64,000 bases of DNA from Bolinopsis microptera (taxonomy: Eukaryota > Ctenophora > Tentaculata > Lobata > Bolinopsidae): assembly GCF_026151205.1 (NCBI RefSeq), contig NC_087083.1, forward strand, positions 13,514,944 through 13,578,943. The letters run 5' to 3'. The translations under genes were made by a program, and so were the position numbers. Of the stretch, positions 11,516-22,700 are shown in pieces. Below the pieces are notes generated by a model. It made no database searches and was not told where the DNA came from. It was given only the letters and a program-made list of their open reading frames with translations. Position 1 is the first letter of the stretch. Each line of letters opens with the position of its first letter.

Positions 11516-12150
11516 CCTGTTACAAAAAGTAATAATAAAAGTGCGGTATAGTAAGGCTAACAAATATAACATAAAGTATTCATGCGAGCTAGGCTCTGCA
11601 GTTCATGAATTCAGAAGTGAAGTCTAATGTAATGACCACATACGCTTCTTTAGGAGGGGGATCATGAGGGAGGCCGGAGGAAGATATAGAACAATACCAA
11701 GAAGGTCATCGGGATGTGGAGGTAAGGGTAGAGCTGCGAGGTCAAACTGAAACATTTGAATGTTGCCTCAAATTGATAAACTCAACTCTGATGTATAAAA
11801 CTTACCTACAAGAACTCTACCAGCTATCTTGATAAAACCATTTTAAAAACAAATCTTGCTGTGTTTACTGCTTTGTAAAAAAGATATTACCCAGGGGATA
11901 GGGTGATTTTTTGAGGCCGGTGTGCTTTTTGAGGATGTGCTAGGTCTTGGGTTTTTCTTATTCACGATTTTTATCTGAATTAAATTAGGTTTATACATTT
12001 CATAACAAAATTAAACAGCGCTAATAATGTACGCTTTCTGAAAAACCTATAACTTACCAACTACACGTATTGAGTCATATAACGAAAATGAACAGCTCTA
12101 ATGAATTTTGCTTTTAAATAAAAAATAGGGGGGAAAACTTTAACTCACAG
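11516..12150. other. Mostly featureless spacer
   Basis: A minus-strand stretch at about 11757-11623 (FDLAALPLPPHPDDLLG..., preceded by TTTCAG and ending in TAG) could be an exon, but I cannot join it to anything. Otherwise I see nothing. Confidence 0.35.
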
Positions 12151-12164
12151 GTGGGGTGCCCTTT

Positions 12165-13201
12165 TCAGTGTCTTTCGAGGGGCTTTAGAGGCCAGGTTGG
12201 GGTTGGTTGGGTTGGGGCTGGTGGGGTTGTTGCTTTGGAGGTTGGGGTTGGTTGGGTTGGGGCTGGTGGGGTTGGGGCTTTAGAGGTTGGGGTTGGTTGG
12301 GTTGGGGCTGGTGGGGTTGGGGCTTTAGAGGTTGGGGTTGGTTGGGTTGGGGCTGGTGGGGTTGGTGCTTTAGAGGTTGGGGTTGGTTGGGTTGGGGCTG
12401 GTGGGGTTGGGGCTTTAGAGGTTGGGGTTGGTTGGGTTGGGGCTGGTGGGGTTGGGGCTTTAGAGGTTGGGGTTGGTGGGGTTGGGGCTGGTGGGGTTGG
12501 GGCTTTAGAGGTTGGGGTTGGTTGGGTTGGGGCTGGTGGGGTTGGGGCTTTAGAGGTTGGGGTTGGTGGGGTTGGGGCTGGTGGGGTTGGGGCTTTAGAG
12601 GTTGGGGTTGGTTGGGTTGGGGCTGGTGGGGTTGGGGCTTTAGAGGTTGGGGTTGGTTGGGTTGGGGCTGGTGGGGTTGGGGCTTTAGAGGTTGGGGTTG
12701 GTTGGGTTGGGGCTGGTGGGGTTGGGGCTTTAGAGGTTGGGGTTGGTGGGGTTGGGCCTGGTGGGGTTGGTGCTTTGGAGGTTGAAGGCGGCTGAGATAC
12801 CGTCATGAGTCCTGATAACTCCAGGTAGTTATCCCTTTTGATAACTACCGCCCGACATGGGGTGTTCAGCTGAGAAATGCAAAACATGAGTGAATAAATT
12901 ATTAATTATCTATAAGTGTAATTAAGTTTCCCCCTGTTTAATCAAGACATCTTGCAACTTTGAAAAAATTCAACAAATTCACCTGAACTTCTAAAATTAT
13001 TGATATCAGCATAAGAAGCATTACCTCTAGGTTCGGGGTGGGCTGTGAGGCCCACCACCGATATATCTGCACCTCCCCTCCTTCTTCAATCATTGTTGTT
13101 TTAGACAGATATACCTCACTGTACTGATGGCCGTTTTTTGTTTTCTTCTCCATGCTCACTCCTACATAAAAAACCACCCCCGACACGATTCCTTTCATAT
13201 T
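12165..13201 (-). CDS. Protein with Pro/Thr-rich 15-residue repeat stalk (two exons, incomplete)
   Basis: Exon 13201-13025 (phase 0 to 0, 59 codons; contains EVQIYRWWASQPTPNLE) joins in frame to 12869-12165, which begins LNTPCRAVVIKRDNYLE and then runs into about 13 copies of SKAPTPPAPTQPTPT before ending in PLKPLERH and a stop. The splice sites are AG before 13201, GT after 13025 and AG before 12869. The W...C spacing of the first part is faintly like a C-type lectin fold, but I do not claim it. A Pro/Thr stalk of this kind is typical of O-glycosylated mucin-like linkers. Upstream exons are not resolved; the exon at 14084-13990 is a candidate but its phase does not fit directly. Unknown function. 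Confidence 0.45.
12187..12784. repeat. 45-bp G-rich coding minisatellite
   Basis: About 13 copies of a 45-bp unit (GTTGGGGTTGGTTGGGTTGG... on the plus strand). Variants are GGTTGG/GGTGGG and GGGGCTTTAG/GGTGCTTTAG. The minus strand encodes the 15-residue repeat SKAPTPPAPTQPTPT in frame throughout. The plus strand has dense runs of three or four G and should form G-quadruplexes. Confidence 0.92.
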
Positions 13202-13633
13202 CTGAATATAAGTGAATTATAAAGTAAAATGTCCAATGTAAGCGTAACGGTAATCTTGAAATTGTTGTACAAAATGAAGTATGGAAATTGTGTAAGCAGT
13301 CTCTATTTGCTTAAGATTTGTAGATTATTTGTAGCAATTTAGGGTACGAACAACGAAAACGAGGGTTACAAGATAACAAATTATATAATAATACAATGAC
13401 TAATTCGAGAAACTTTTACTTCAAACCCTATATATAACCAGACTTATATCACTCAACCCTCACCCAACCCTCGCTGACCGTACCTTAACTTATCTCTAAC
13501 TTAATCTAACTAACTCCGGAGAGAGCACGAGTTATTTTGAGAAGCGGAAAATAACTTTAACTGTTTTTCGAACACAGAGCATCTGTATTTATATAAGTTA
13601 GAAATTACCTTGCGTGCACAGGTACTTACTACT

Positions 13634-13945
13634 GCAATTTATCTTGAACACTAACAATTAACGTACTTGACAATGCAGTTTATCTCGAACACTAACAATT
13701 TACGTACTTGACAATGCAGTTTGTCTTGAACACTAACAATTTACGTACTTGACAATGCAGTTTGTCTTGAACACTAACAATTTACGTACTTGACAATGCA
13801 GTTTATCTCGAACACTAACAATTAACGTACTTGACAATGCAGTTTATCTCGAACACTAACAATTAACGTACTTGACACTGCAGTTTATCTCGAACACTAA
13901 CAATTAACGTACTTGACAATGCAGTTTATCTTGAATACTAACAAT
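13634..13945. repeat. 41-bp minisatellite, about 8 copies
   Basis: Unit begins GTTTATCTCGAACACTAACA and includes TTTACGTACTTGACAATGCA. Two sub-variants (TCTCG/TCTTG) are interspersed. It lies in a probable intron between the candidate exons at 13990 and 13201. Confidence 0.9.
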
Positions 13946-13989
13946 TTTTATTTAAAAGTACTTTATTTAAAGTTAGAGCGACAACTTAC

Positions 13990-14084
13990 TTGAATGAGCA
14001 GACCCTCTGTTTAGTGAATGGTTCACAAGTCGCAATCAAACCACCTGTTCCCATAGTCACGTTAGCGAACGTCAGCGAACCTCT
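13990..14084 (-). CDS. Candidate exon of unknown secreted protein
   Basis: Between acceptor GTTCAG and donor GTAAGT is an open 95-nt exon reading RGSLTFANVTMGTGGLIATC and then EPFTKQRVCSFK. Both splice sites are good, and the two Cys suggest an extracellular domain. It ends in phase 2, whereas the next candidate exon (13201) needs phase 0, so at least one exon is missing between them. Confidence 0.4.
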
Positions 14085-14647
14085 CTGAACATTTTATAGA
14101 TACAAATACAAATTATTTATAAATTTCGCGAACCTCTCTGAACATTTATAGATAAAATAAAAATTATCTATATAGGGCATTAATCTTCTACTAACACGTT
14201 TTCGGTTTTCTATGTGGCTGTATGAAGTATGAACCCAGAGCCCTCGTTAAAATGTATTTCTATTCAATTTCTGATCCTATCCCGACTGAAAGTTTGGGTA
14301 ACGTTTGTAGTTACATGTAAAGATGTAAGTCAGTAAGTGGGTTTGTATCTGTCGGCTTTATTTTTTCATTTAAATAGCCGTTATACGATTGCGATTAACG
14401 ATAATTCGAATTCATGATTTAACAATTTCAACAATTTCATGATATATCAAATACAATATTAACGCTACTGAAAAATAAAATCTAAATAGTGTCTCACAAA
14501 ATTGAAATACAATGACAAAAATAATCAAAACTTTTAAAAATATAAAATGATAGCATTGAAATTACAAAATATTCCAAACAGTAAACTGAAAAAATTCAGT
14601 TTCTTCCCCTTGTTAATGCGGGGGATAGCTGTCCCAACATTTACACA
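14085..14647. other. Spacer downstream of the TSP1 gene
   Basis: AT-rich DNA after the stop codon of the TSP1/fibrinogen gene. I see no exon, element or clear polyadenylation signal. Confidence 0.5.
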
Positions 14648-16780
14648 TTATCTGATGTAAATTTTGCCCCACGTGCTGAGATCATGCGCGCCTTCTACGT
14701 TAATATAGTCACGTGACGTAGCAAGTACCAGCTTGTTCCAAGGTCCACCACATCTTGATTCGTCACACCTGACCTCTGTGCACGTGGTGTCTTCATTTAG
14801 TGACATGTGCCAGTCCTGTAGGAGAGGATTTAACAAATTAGGTCTGGGAATTTAGGGTTTTAGTTAAACGTTAGGGTTTTAGTAAAAAGTTAGGGTTTGA
14901 GTGAAATGAAAGGGATCCTCTGCGATGGTCAGAATGTAGTTGATTATAGTTACTGGTTCATACAATGGAAAATTGGCCCTGAAACTGTACAACTACAATT
15001 ATAAACTAAAACGACAATTATCATGATCGCTGAAAACAAAAGGTTTTTTAACACACCCACCATAGACTTAGCGTTATAACTACTGAGCATGCCAGCTCCC
15101 ATCAGACCACATAGAGTTCCACCAAAACCCAGCACAGGTGTCCTCTCAGTGGAACCCGGATTAGTGTCCATCCTGTTGCAACCTGGATACAGGAGTTAGA
15201 AAGTGAAAGCGATATTCTTATAACTTATAACTTCTGGGATTGACGAGATGTGTTCCGATGATAAGGAATGTGACATCAGACAAGCATGTCTTATCGGCCC
15301 TAATTAACCCGGCCCTAATTTGGTCAACCAAAAATTTGTTACGGCCCTAACACCAAGTATGGCCACAGGAGCAAAATGATGATTAATGAGGGCAGGAAAA
15401 ATAAAGGCCGATAAGCAGGTAAGGTACCTAATTCCTTAGCTCTAGCAGGGTAGATCAGAAGTACTCCAGTCTTTCTCCATTTTGAACTGCTCGACTCTAC
15501 GTTATGACCGGGACCTTTGACGGGTTCTGTAGTGCAGTGCTCTACTTTTCCAAGGAGATCTATCAGGGTGACTTTCGGGTCCCCCAGGTAGAAGCTCATC
15601 CAACCATAACTGAGATAAAAGAAAATAGCTGTGACAATCGTTATAAATATGATAATAAAAATAGATTAACCTAATATCTACTAAAAATTATATATTCAGG
15701 CAGAACAGAAAATGAAAACGATTTAAGCGCACTGACCTGTCCTCGATTAAAATCTCTGTCCCAGCTACTGCATTCCATGCGTCACTTTTAAAATCAGCTA
15801 ACTCTGCATTCCCAGCTCGTCCAAATGTTTCAGAGTTTGTCCAGTTCCTATTTCTGATTCCGCCCCAAGATACTGTTTCGTCAGTATTAACAAAACTTCC
15901 CAGTAGTGTCCAGGCTTTTGGTTCTAAATTTGTCTTGTCCTGAGTGTGATTTGTATTAGAATTTGTATGATAAATTGCTTGATCATGTAAAAATCAGTTT
16001 TGTGATCGGTTACATCGAACAGAAGCTAACCCACATTATTTTTCCAATTTTTAAATACAGCTGCAAAATGTCAAGCACTAACCATTTTGCAAGCCGTCTT
16101 GTACACGTCACCATTAAGCTTGTAAAGAGTGAACACACCAGAAGATATATCAGTGGACAGCTGTAACAATGCTTCACATGAGGTGGGTTTCAGTTCAACA
16201 GCCTGTTTCTTCAAATCCTCAGTCTCAAACTGATCAGATGCATTTCCCTCTTCTTTTTCTTTCAGTGTTTCTCCTTCTTTTTCTTCTTTTGTTTGCTTTT
16301 CCTTCCCTTCTTCTGCCTTATCTTTGTTTGCTTCTTGTTCTGATGCTTTTTCTTCTTTATCTTCTCCCTTAGTTGAATCTCCCTTCTCATCTTCTTCTGT
16401 TATTGAATCCTTCCCCAGCTCTGCATTACTGGTAACTTTTCTGTCTGAAGACTGAGTTGGTTTTACAGAGATTATGTAAGGAAGGATGCTAAACCCTTTA
16501 TTATCATCGACTGAGCTGCTTGATTCGTCTTCAAGTTCATCATCTCCTTCAACTGTTTTTTCCTCTTCCCCCGTTTCTTCTTCTATCAATTTTTCAGTAA
16601 CTTCTCCGTCATCGTTCTCTCCTCCCCCTTCTTTCGTTTCTTCTTTCACTGCTTCTTTGCCTTCTTCTTTTCCTTTTATTTCTTGTTCTTCTTTGGTTCC
16701 ATCAGTTATAACCGTAAGGTTATCGCTATTTTGTGTAGAATTTTCATTTAGAATGAGGTTGTCAATCGTATAACCTCCAT
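14648..16780 (-). other. Glu/Lys-rich linker and fibrinogen/intelectin-like C-terminal domain
   Basis: Exon 16780-16083 encodes about 190 residues of Glu, Lys, Asp, Thr and Ser with almost no hydrophobic residues, then PTSCEALLQLSTDISSG and VFTLYKLNGDVYKTAC, the usual start of a fibrinogen C-terminal domain. Exons 15939-15737 (KAWTLLGSFVNTDETVSWGG), 15609-15428 (SYGWMSFYLGDP), 15182-15061 (RTPVLGFGGTLCGLMGAG) and 14815-14648 complete it, ending KIYIR. Phases 0, 2, 1, 0 close. Domains of this kind bind sugars or act as recognition modules in invertebrates; binding residues cannot be confirmed here. Confidence 0.78.
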
Positions 16781-19700
16781 CTGAAAACAATTTATGAAAT
16801 ATAACCAAAACGAAATAACTCATGGTTTAAAACGTTGCAAACAATTATTGTATATGAATTAATTATATATATAAGTAAGGTGGGTGGCTGATTTTGTCGA
16901 TATGTAGTAGTACTAGTGTGACTGCACCATTGACACACGATTTTTTCAATCCAATAATGATAATCTACGAGTAGGCTGGGCTTTCAAAGGTATTTTGTGG
17001 GTTTGGCTGTGATTGCATCAACGATAAGTACAAGCAAATATTCGAATGGACTCAGAAATTATATACAGAAACACAAAACAGAGAATTGTAACGATACCTC
17101 AGCCCGAAAATTATATCAAAAGTAAACATTAAAATATTTTAGAGTGAAACTAACCAATAGTTTTATCGCAAACCACAACACATTGAATCTGTCTGAACAA
17201 AGTGGAACAGTTGAAATGATCGAAACAGTTTATGTGCTCCTTCGCCCACCTTGGACACGTGTTAGTGTTCATGCACTCCCTCATCTACAATACATTGGGT
17301 TGTTTGTTATGTTTAGGGTAAAATTAATATTGAAGATCTTTTTTAAAATATATAATCGTGTAAATTATGTTCGTGTAAATCGTGTTTTTAATCCAAGCAT
17401 GAGATCAAATAGTCAATTTTAGCGAAGTTAATTAACGAATCAAAACTTCCAAGTGGATAACTAATTAAGCAGAGCAGCTAGATTCTAGAACTATAATTAT
17501 AAGGAAATGAACCTGAGGTTTAGTACCGATACCGCAACCGGTATCATTGCTAGCAATACAGTGGTAGATGTCCACCCATTCGCCCAGCATCTCATCTTCC
17601 TCCTACAGTGAGTTTTTAGTTTCAGTTTAAATTGAAATAAATTAATCGTTAACTTAAGAGAATGATAAGATTATTTGAATTATAAAGTTTAAATCTAAAA
17701 TTATAAAGTTTAATTATAAAATTATAAAGTTTAATTATAAAATTATAAAGTTTAATTATAAAATTATAAAGTTTAATCATGTTCCACCTTATCATTAGCA
17801 CAGTCGATATCACACGACTCGAACTTGAACAAACTAGAACAAGTCAGGACACCAGTACAACCCTTGTTTTTAGGGCACGTTTTAGAGTTGATACACTCCC
17901 GGACAAGCAGCTGAGTACCCGCCAGCTCCCCACAGGTACCATTCCCCGGGACCACGTGGCATTGTCCGTGTTTCTCCCAATCTCCCAACGGCTGAAAGGG
18001 TCAAAGGGAGGCAATGTTAAATTTTAATGTAATATTGGTACGATATACTAATGCATTATAATCTCTGAACAAATATGAAATAGCTAAACCACAGTCCAGA
18101 CACTATAAATGCTGGTGATGGACTTATAAATCAGATACCAGTTTTTACTATAAACGCCTGTGATTGACTATTGGTCAGAGACCACTATTGACTATAAACG
18201 CCTGTGATTGACTATAGGTCAGAGACCACTATTGACTATAAAGGCTTGAGATTGTTTTTACATGAGACTCACATCAGCGCACTCCACGGAACAGGGCGAG
18301 AGCCGGAATAGCTCGGGACAATCGAGGAAGTTCTGACAAGAGTATAGAGGTCCCGGACACGTATTGTTGAAGAAACACGAGTAAACCGATACATAGTGCC
18401 CTTCACCACAACTATAGGGAGGGTAATTATTTGCTGGAATTACTCTTTAAAATGTTACCAACTTTATCCTAAAAGTTCAAAATTTTGATAAAACAAGAAA
18501 AGAAACTGAAAAAGTTTGCATTTTGCAAGAAAAATAAAACTAACTTTTTGCCATCCTCCACAAGACACCCTCCCACGCTAACGAAATGTCCAAGCTCAGG
18601 ATGACACTCCACAGTACACGGCTGACTACTAAAAGCATCAGAACAAGAGAAAGACGAGCTGGTCTGACAACTAAACAATTCCGAGCACGTGTCCGTCCCC
18701 ACACACTCATGTGCTAAAATCTGGGTCCCCTCCCCACAGTCTCCTCCTCCTCCTTCTCCTCCGCCTACTAAACAGTTGCCCATCTCCTCCCACACCTTCT
18801 CCTCCGGACACAGCACGTGACAGGGCACCGACCGGAATAGTTCCGAGCACTCAGTTAAATCACCCTGGCAGGACAGCGTGCTGCTAGCCCACGTGGGGCA
18901 GGTGTGGGTCACGTGACATGACCTGACTTGTACCTGGTTACCGTCTCCACAGTTACCTGGGTTTGGTAGGGAAAAATCAGTATTTCCCGCAATTAGACAA
19001 GGGAATGAGTTCCAAAAGATTCAATAAAACCTCTACAACATTGGCAACATATTTTCAGCCATCGTACCTAATACTCTAATACTCTAATAAAGATAAGTAC
19101 TCCAATATACTAATATATAAATATAAAAATAAATATATAAATATATAAATAAATACCTGCGATTGGTACGCAGTGGTGCATTTCCACCCACTCTCCTAGT
19201 TGTTCCTCGCATTCTACCGCACATGGTACTGATCTGAAGACATGGGAATTTGTTTTAGAAATGTTTTATGAGATGCAGAAGTTCCTTAAGAACAATATGG
19301 TTGAACGCTAATTCGCTATTCGGCTAAAGTGGGCTCAAAAATTTACGGAAATAATTCAAATTTTGGACTGAATTCAAACAGAAAATTGCTCATCAAAGCA
19401 ACAATAAAAGAATAAAACATTTCGTGTGATCAGACCGACAAGCGAGCGTCACCCAGGCGACGGTACCTGAAGAACTGAGAACAGTGCCATGGATCAGAGC
19501 ACTCCTTAGTAGTAGTGGTAAGCTGACAAGACTTGGTTCTAACACAAGATCTAGTTTGGAACTGGGAACCGTGGTTAGGTCCACATCCGCTCTTTCCTAA
19601 AACTTCGCAGTCTCCTGCGTCTTCCCACTCTCCTAACTTTCGTTCAACCTGACAGGGGGTTATCATTAACATTTTATTTGGACCTTCTTTCGAATTTTTA

Positions 19701-22700
19701 GAATATGGCGACCAAAAACAATATGGAAATTAAAGATGGTTATTCTTAAGTTACTCTAAATGAATTATATAATAAGAATATGACTACTTACAGGGCAGGG
19801 CACGTGGCACGGAAGTGCAGAGAACAACAGAGAACAGTCCAGAAAGTTATGAGAAGAACAGCCCTCCTGCATTCCGAGATACTCAGCCGGGCAGGAACCG
19901 GAGAGGAAACAAGAAAATACCATCACTATCTCACCTTCACCACAACTGAAGTGAAAGACATCTCAGCTTAAAAAGATAAAGTTGTTATCTGTCAAAATCA
20001 ACGAGGTTAAACATTAGCACTTTAAGAAATGAATGATCACAACTTTTAAGCGCTTCTATGCTACGAACTGTACTCTATACAGACTCTATACAGACTCTAT
20101 ACAGACTCTATACAGACTCCATACAGACTCCATACAGACTCCATACAGACTCCATACAGACTCTATACAGACTCTATACAGACTCTATACAGACTCTATA
20201 CAGACTCTATACAGACTCTATACAGACTCTATACAGACTCTATACAGACTCTATACAGACTCTATACAGACTCTATACAGACTCTATACAGACTCTATAC
20301 AGACTCTATACAGACTCTATACAGACTCTATACAGACTCTATACAGACTCTATACAGACTCTATACAGACTCTATACAGACTCTATACAGACTCTATACA
20401 GACTCTATACAGACTCTATACAGACTCTATACAGACTCTATACAGACTCTATACAGACTCTATACAGACTCTATACAGACTCTATACAGACTCTATACAG
20501 ACTCTATACAGACTCTATACAGACTCTATACAGACTCTATACAGACTCTATACAGACTCTATACAGACTCTATACAGACTCTATACAGACTCTATACAGA
20601 CTCTATACAGACTCTATACAGACTCCATACAGACTCTATACAGACTCTATACAGACTCCATACAGACTCTATACAGACTCTATACAGACTCTATACAGAC
20701 TCTATATAGACTCTATGCAGACTCTATACAGACTCTATACAGACTCTATACAGACTTTATACAGATTAAAGACTCACCTTTTGCTGTAAGGGAGATGGCA
20801 GATGCCGTTTCCATACTCTACCAGAGATCCTGGAGTGTTAGACTGCTCTCTCTTTCCTATCTCAATTATATTCTCTGGGGACATATTATAATATGATACA
20901 AATATATCTTATTTATTTATTCGTTACGTTGATAATATAACCACGTTCTAGATTTAAATTTAAGGACCCTTGGTAAAATATATGTCCAGTCATTAGTTAA
21001 TTAAATGATAATATTCATGAATAATGAATATGCATTTATTGTGATTTGCAACAAAAATAGTAAAATTCTAGGAATAACAAAATGGCTATGACTTATGATC
21101 TGAGCAAAAGAATGTGATGTTTCAAAAAACATAATTCGTAGAAACTCTGTATTCATAAATAGATAAAAATAATGACAATAACAGAACACACGACTTAACA
21201 AAATTAATCTTACCAGGACAAGGCGTCTGACATTCCGCCGATCTGACCAACCCAGTACATCCCAGGGGGGACCCAGCCGGACAATCCTCCACCAGTTCCA
21301 TCAAGGGGGGACACCCTCCCGTCCTCAGACACGCTCTCCCCTGTATCTGGGTTCCCTGACCGCACTGGGAGCTCGCGTTGTCTGGGTAACAGTCTCCGAT
21401 ATTCTCCCAGATACCTTCGCTTCCTTGAGGGAAATTAGAAATTCGTGGCTGTTGGTTTGAGATTTTATCGTACTTAGTATTTACTGTATTGGTATCTATC
21501 GTGGTAAGAATTAATCGTATATGAAATTAAAAAGTTAAAAGAGGCTGCAATCTTTCCATAATAATCATCAAACTATTACTTCAAATCAATATAATACTTT
21601 TGGACACGAAGGGAAACACACAACATAAGGCTACTTCAAATCAAATCATGGAATGAGTTAGATCACCTTGATACGAATATTTCAGAGTTTTACCTTTCTC
21701 CACAAATCGGTATCTAGCATGAACAGCTCTGAAGTTCCTAAAACCCGCAGTATTGATCCTACTGGCAGCGTATTTAGATTTACACCCATCCATCTTCATC
21801 CGGTGAGAGAGAATACCTCCCATCACTAACAACATCTCCTGGAAACAAGATACATCTTTACAACCTGGTAACCTGGTAACCTGGTAACCTGGTAACCTGG
21901 TTACCTGGTTACCTGGTTACCTGGTTACCTGGTTACCTGGTTACCTGGTTACCTGGTTACCTGGTTACCTGGTTACCTGGTTACCTGGTTACCTGGTTAC
22001 CTGGTTACCTGGTTACCTGATTACCTGGTTACCTGGTTACCTGGTTACCTGTTTACCTGGTTACCTGGTTACCTGGTAACCTGGTTACCGGTGAGAGAGA
22101 ATACCTCCCATCACTAACAACATCTCCTGGAAACAAGATACATCTTTATAACGTGAACCTCGTTATAACGCGGTTTTTTTTAATTAAAATTCTTTCTTCC
22201 CTCGATGCACGTGAAAGCGAGGTACTACTGCAGCGGACTCAGTCAGCTGCATACATGATCTTCATATCTTACTGCACACATGATCTTCATTGTAATTGAT
22301 TGATTGAATCATCAGAACAACTTAATTCATTTTTAAGTATAGCCATCTTGTCCATGGACAAGATGTCATGGACAGTAGTCTCCCAACTCTAACCACATTC
22401 TAACCTCACTATAACCTCACTCTAACCTCATCTGAGATGTAAAGTGTCCAGGTAATCTCCCGATCTTGGTCGACATGAACAGGTCCCTCTCGGCCTTTGA
22501 ACCGCGTCAATCCGCCACAGCCTTCAATGAAAACCCCAGAAAAACCCCAAGCTATAAAACCTATTTTGCCCTTGTCTCCGATAAGCTCCACAGCTCCGTA
22601 AAATGCGTTGGAGGATTTGTACCTGAATAAAGTGAATTTGCTGAGAAGGAAGAACAGACGTTTGATGTAGTCAATGAAATATTATTTTTATAAATACATC

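Noticed and set aside
11010-11627. Three overlapping Arg/Glu/Ser/Asp-rich plus-strand ORFs
   Set aside because: By-product of the AGAGAGTCAGGACC repeat, with several frames open together and no splice or start context.
12151-12795. Plus-strand Gly/Val/Trp repeat ORFs
   Set aside because: Antisense of the Pro/Thr repeat exon; the minus-strand frame has flanking splice sites and non-repeat coding ends.
14850-14900. TTAGGGTTTTAG words as an interstitial telomere repeat
   Set aside because: Only three irregular occurrences with unequal spacing; not a TTAGGG array.
16169-16773. Plus-strand Ser/Leu-rich ORFs
   Set aside because: Antisense shadow of the Glu/Lys-rich exon of the TSP1 gene.
20033-20896. 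Long open frames (up to 287 codons) over the ACTCTATACAG array
   Set aside because: An 11-bp repeat without stops is open in several frames at once. The sequence lies in an intron between exons 20874-20778 and 19945-19792.
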